From NCBI RefSeq assembly GCF_009734185.1, contig NZ_CP046393.1, positions 1,108,501 to 1,172,500 on the forward strand: DNA of 64,000 bases, read 5' to 3'. The position numbers and the translations under genes were made by a program. Below are positions 62,313 to 64,000 of this stretch, piece by piece. The stretch is from Commensalibacter melissae (GTDB lineage Bacteria > Pseudomonadota > Alphaproteobacteria > Acetobacterales > Acetobacteraceae). The notes under the pieces are model-generated. The model made no database searches, was not told where the DNA came from, and saw nothing but the letters and a program-made list of their open reading frames with translations. Numbering within the stretch: position 1 is the first letter of the stretch; each line of letters opens with the position of its first letter.

Positions 62313-63251
62313 ATGCTTGGTCGTCCTTTATTACATCTCGTCCCACATGGCACAAAAATTCATTTTATGCGTGGACGCTTTGCCGGCCTGATAACATCAG
62401 CGGTTTTATCTATTGCATCAATTATTCTTTTCTTTCATCCCGGCTTGACATTGGGACTGGATTTCCGTGGCGGTATTGTGGTTGAAGCGCAAACTCCTGA
62501 ACCTGCTGATTTTAGCAAATTGCGCAAATTTTTATCTGATGCCGACATTACAGCAGCTGGATTACAACAATTTGGTGGGAAAAATAATGTCCTGATCCGG
62601 CTTGACGCACCCAAAGAAAATAATGGCGATGCAACCCAGATATTGATCAGCAAAGTCAGATCAGCCGTTACAAATTATGAAACTGGTACAAAAATTGTAC
62701 GAGCCGATGCTGTTGGTGCCTCTGTTTCCTCTGAATTATTCAGAAATGGGCTTTTGGCACTTGGAATTAGTCTTTTTATGATTATGATTTATATCTGGTT
62801 TCGATTTGAATGGGAATTTGCACTTAGCGCCATTATAACCTTGCTTCTTGATTTAACAAAAACAATTGGATTTCTTGTAATCACACATTTTGAATTCGAT
62901 CTGGTCATGGTGGCTGCCATCTTGACAATTCTAGGTTATTCAACAAACGATAAAGTTGTCGTATATGATCGAGTAAGGGAAAATCTAAGAAAATATCATT
63001 CCATGCCATTTCAAGAATTGCTTGACCTATCAATTAATGAAACGTTAAGCAGAACCCTTGCCACTTCGTTTACCGTGTTTTTAGCCGCCTTACCTCTTGC
63101 TCTGTTCGGTGGTGCATCTCTTTCTGGTTTTGCCTGGATAATGTTATTTGGTATTGTAGTAGGAACTTCTTCCTCCATCTTCATTGCCGCTCCCCTGCTT
63201 CTATTTATGGAAGAGGGAAGCTTGAGAAGAAAAACCAAAAGATCATCCTAG
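62313..63251 (+). CDS. secF: Protein translocase subunit SecF
   Basis: About 312 residues from the ATG at 62313 (MLGRPLLHLVPHGTKIHF), preceded by AAGAAAGA and 10 bp after the secD stop; an ATG at 62268 inside secD would be in frame but is less likely. LGLDFRGGIVVEAQTP and VVVYDRVRENLRKYHSM are SecF signatures. It forms the SecDF complex with the preceding gene. Confidence 0.95.
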   Translation: MLGRPLLHLVPHGTKIHFMRGRFAGLITSAVLSIASIILFFHPGLTLGLDFRGGIVVEAQTPEPADFSKLRKFLSDADITAAGLQQFGGKNNVLIRLDAPKENNGDATQILISKVRSAVTNYETGTKIVRADAVGASVSSELFRNGLLALGISLFMIMIYIWFRFEWEFALSAIITLLLDLTKTIGFLVITHFEFDLVMVAAILTILGYSTNDKVVVYDRVRENLRKYHSMPFQELLDLSINETLSRTLATSFTVFLAALPLALFGGASLSGFAWIMLFGIVVGTSSSIFIAAPLLLFMEEGSLRRKTKRSS

Positions 63252-63261
63252 AATTATTTCA

Positions 63262-63293
63262 TGAGCAGTTTAAAAGAACTGCTCAATTTTTAA
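63262..63293 (+). terminator. Rho-independent terminator of secDF
   Basis: TGAGCAGTT (63262-63270) and AACTGCTCA (63277-63285) form a 9-bp stem with a six-base loop, directly followed by ATTTTTAAC. It is also next to the convergent small lipoprotein gene. Confidence 0.8.
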
Positions 63294-63622
63294 CGAATAT
63301 TATTTTTATTCAAAGACTGTATCAGTATTTCCACAGAATTTTTTGCATTTTTCAAATTATGCTTATTCGGTTTCGATAATGCCATCATAACGTAATGTTT
63401 AGCATTTTGATCCTTTAAAAAAATATCCTGGAAATCAGTCAATGAAACAGAAGATAAGCTACCTAGATAACCAATACACATACCATGAGTAAATATGTAA
63501 TTATAGGCAATAGAATGTGGGGTTACGCGTTCAGATGACTTTAATGAATTTTTTTGTGATTGACAGGCACTCAAGGGAAACAAAAAAAAGGTTAATCCTA
63601 ATAAAACATATCGCTTAAACAT
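63290..63622 (-). CDS. Small lipoprotein of unknown function
   Basis: 110 residues with a lipobox (FPLSACQSQ). The mature part is about 90 residues; HGMCIGYLGSL holds a second cysteine. I recognise no family. It lies between secF (convergent) and mscL (upstream, 51 bp away, same strand) and may be co-transcribed with mscL. Real, since it has a signal peptide, a single start and a terminator at its 3' side. Confidence 0.7.
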   Translation of the reverse strand: MFKRYVLLGLTFFLFPLSACQSQKNSLKSSERVTPHSIAYNYIFTHGMCIGYLGSLSSVSLTDFQDIFLKDQNAKHYVMMALSKPNKHNLKNAKNSVEILIQSLNKNNIR

Positions 63623-63673
63623 TTAAAACTTCTTTGTTCCCATAGACTTGTAATCAATTTATCAAAAATTGAT

Positions 63674-64000
63674 CTAGGATTGTTTTCTGTTTGCAAGAAT
63701 ATCTCTTATTTCCTGCAGTAAAACTTCCTGTTTTGTTGGTTGTGCGGCTTTAACTTCTTGCTGCGTCTTGATGCGATTATAGATATCATTCAACCCTCTG
63801 ACAATCAGGAAAACAACAAATCCGATAATTAGAAACTGAATAATCGTGTTGAGAAAAACTCCAAAGTTTAAAGTTACCGCACCTATTCTTTGTGCCTCGG
63901 CCAGTGTTTTAACATGAGGTCCCTTTAAGGTGATAAATAAATTACTGAAATCGACACCACCTAGAAACAAACCAATGATGGGATTGAAAATATCATTCAC
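63674..64000 (-). CDS. mscL: Large-conductance mechanosensitive channel MscL, N-terminus cut by window edge
   Basis: The final 108 residues of MscL. It opens under membrane tension to release solutes on osmotic downshock. IIGLFLGGVDFSNLFI is the end of TM1, AEAQRIGAVTLNFGVFLN the periplasmic loop and start of TM2, and IIGFVVFLIVRGLND the second membrane helix; the C-terminal helical bundle follows (KQEVLLQEIRDILANRK). The GTG at 64000 is internal (Val), and about 25-30 residues with the first helix lie past the edge. Confidence 0.92.
   Translation of the reverse strand: MNDIFNPIIGLFLGGVDFSNLFITLKGPHVKTLAEAQRIGAVTLNFGVFLNTIIQFLIIGFVVFLIVRGLNDIYNRIKTQQEVKAAQPTKQEVLLQEIRDILANRKQS

Noticed and set aside
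1-64000. CRISPR array, insertion sequence, prophage or integron
   Set aside because: No regularly spaced direct repeats, no transposase or integrase-type frames and no terminal repeats with target-site duplications were found.
63998-64000. GTG at the right edge as the mscL start
   Set aside because: It corresponds to an internal Val; the first helix of MscL would be missing if this were the start.

Overview
The window is an AT-rich stretch (roughly 35-40 % GC by eye) of a Gram-negative chromosome. It carries an NDUFS4-type complex I accessory protein, a bifunctional PutA without a DNA-binding domain, an FtrABCD iron-uptake operon, and a Hint-domain protein with autotransporter-type repeats beside its O-heptosyltransferase. 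Together these suggest an alphaproteobacterium of the Acetobacteraceae, with a low-GC insect-gut genus such as Commensalibacter the best guess. That assignment is inference from gene content and composition; no 16S gene is present. There is no transposase, prophage, CRISPR array or rRNA operon.

Layout. 1-459: end of a carboxylesterase. 522-12785: a seven-gene minus-strand operon led by srfB (actin/Hsp70-like ATPase) and srfC (P-loop GTPase-like). It continues with a membrane-anchored Sel1-type protein, a periplasmic SH3-like/VWA protein, a MacB/Lol-type ABC ATPase and FtsX-like permease, and a periplasmic SUMF1-fold protein. Most junctions overlap or nearly touch, so the genes are probably translationally coupled. 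13052-23566: an MFS exporter, an aspartyl protease, xerC, thiD, priA, a MYG1-family protein, gabD and ilvE.

23639-31041 is the second accessory island. A minus-strand operon (27889 to 23639) encodes a membrane-anchored trypsin-like protease and two further membrane proteins. All three share an N-terminal cytoplasmic module that resembles SrfA of the Salmonella srfABC locus, so this is probably the missing srfA part of the first operon. Next to it, two convergent gene sets encode five divergent paralogues of a small secreted or lipoprotein family that I cannot name, plus a BamE-like lipoprotein. 31042-40837: gpt behind a possibly structured leader, tRNA-Pro(TGG), the NDUFS4-like gene, tRNA-Arg(TCT), an L,D-transpeptidase-like lipoprotein, putA and ftrABCD. 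41316-46956: the O-heptosyltransferase and Hint/repeat protein, galE and a PEBP-family protein. 47112-64000: recO, tsf, rpsB, recQ, an OmpA-like lipoprotein, cydDC, uup, a dihydroorotate-dehydrogenase-like gene, a Gfo/Idh/MocA oxidoreductase, secDF, a small lipoprotein and the 3' part of mscL.

The strongest candidate for an undescribed system is the two-locus Srf apparatus (522-12785 plus 23639-27889). An actin-like ATPase, a GTPase-like protein, an ABC exporter and a set of periplasmic or membrane-tethered VWA, SUMF1, protease and SrfA-like proteins look like one envelope-spanning machine. The adjacent five-member lipoprotein family may be its clients or accessories. Rho-independent terminators and several long hairpins without U-tracts lie between genes, and structured leaders are visible upstream of rpsB and possibly gpt.
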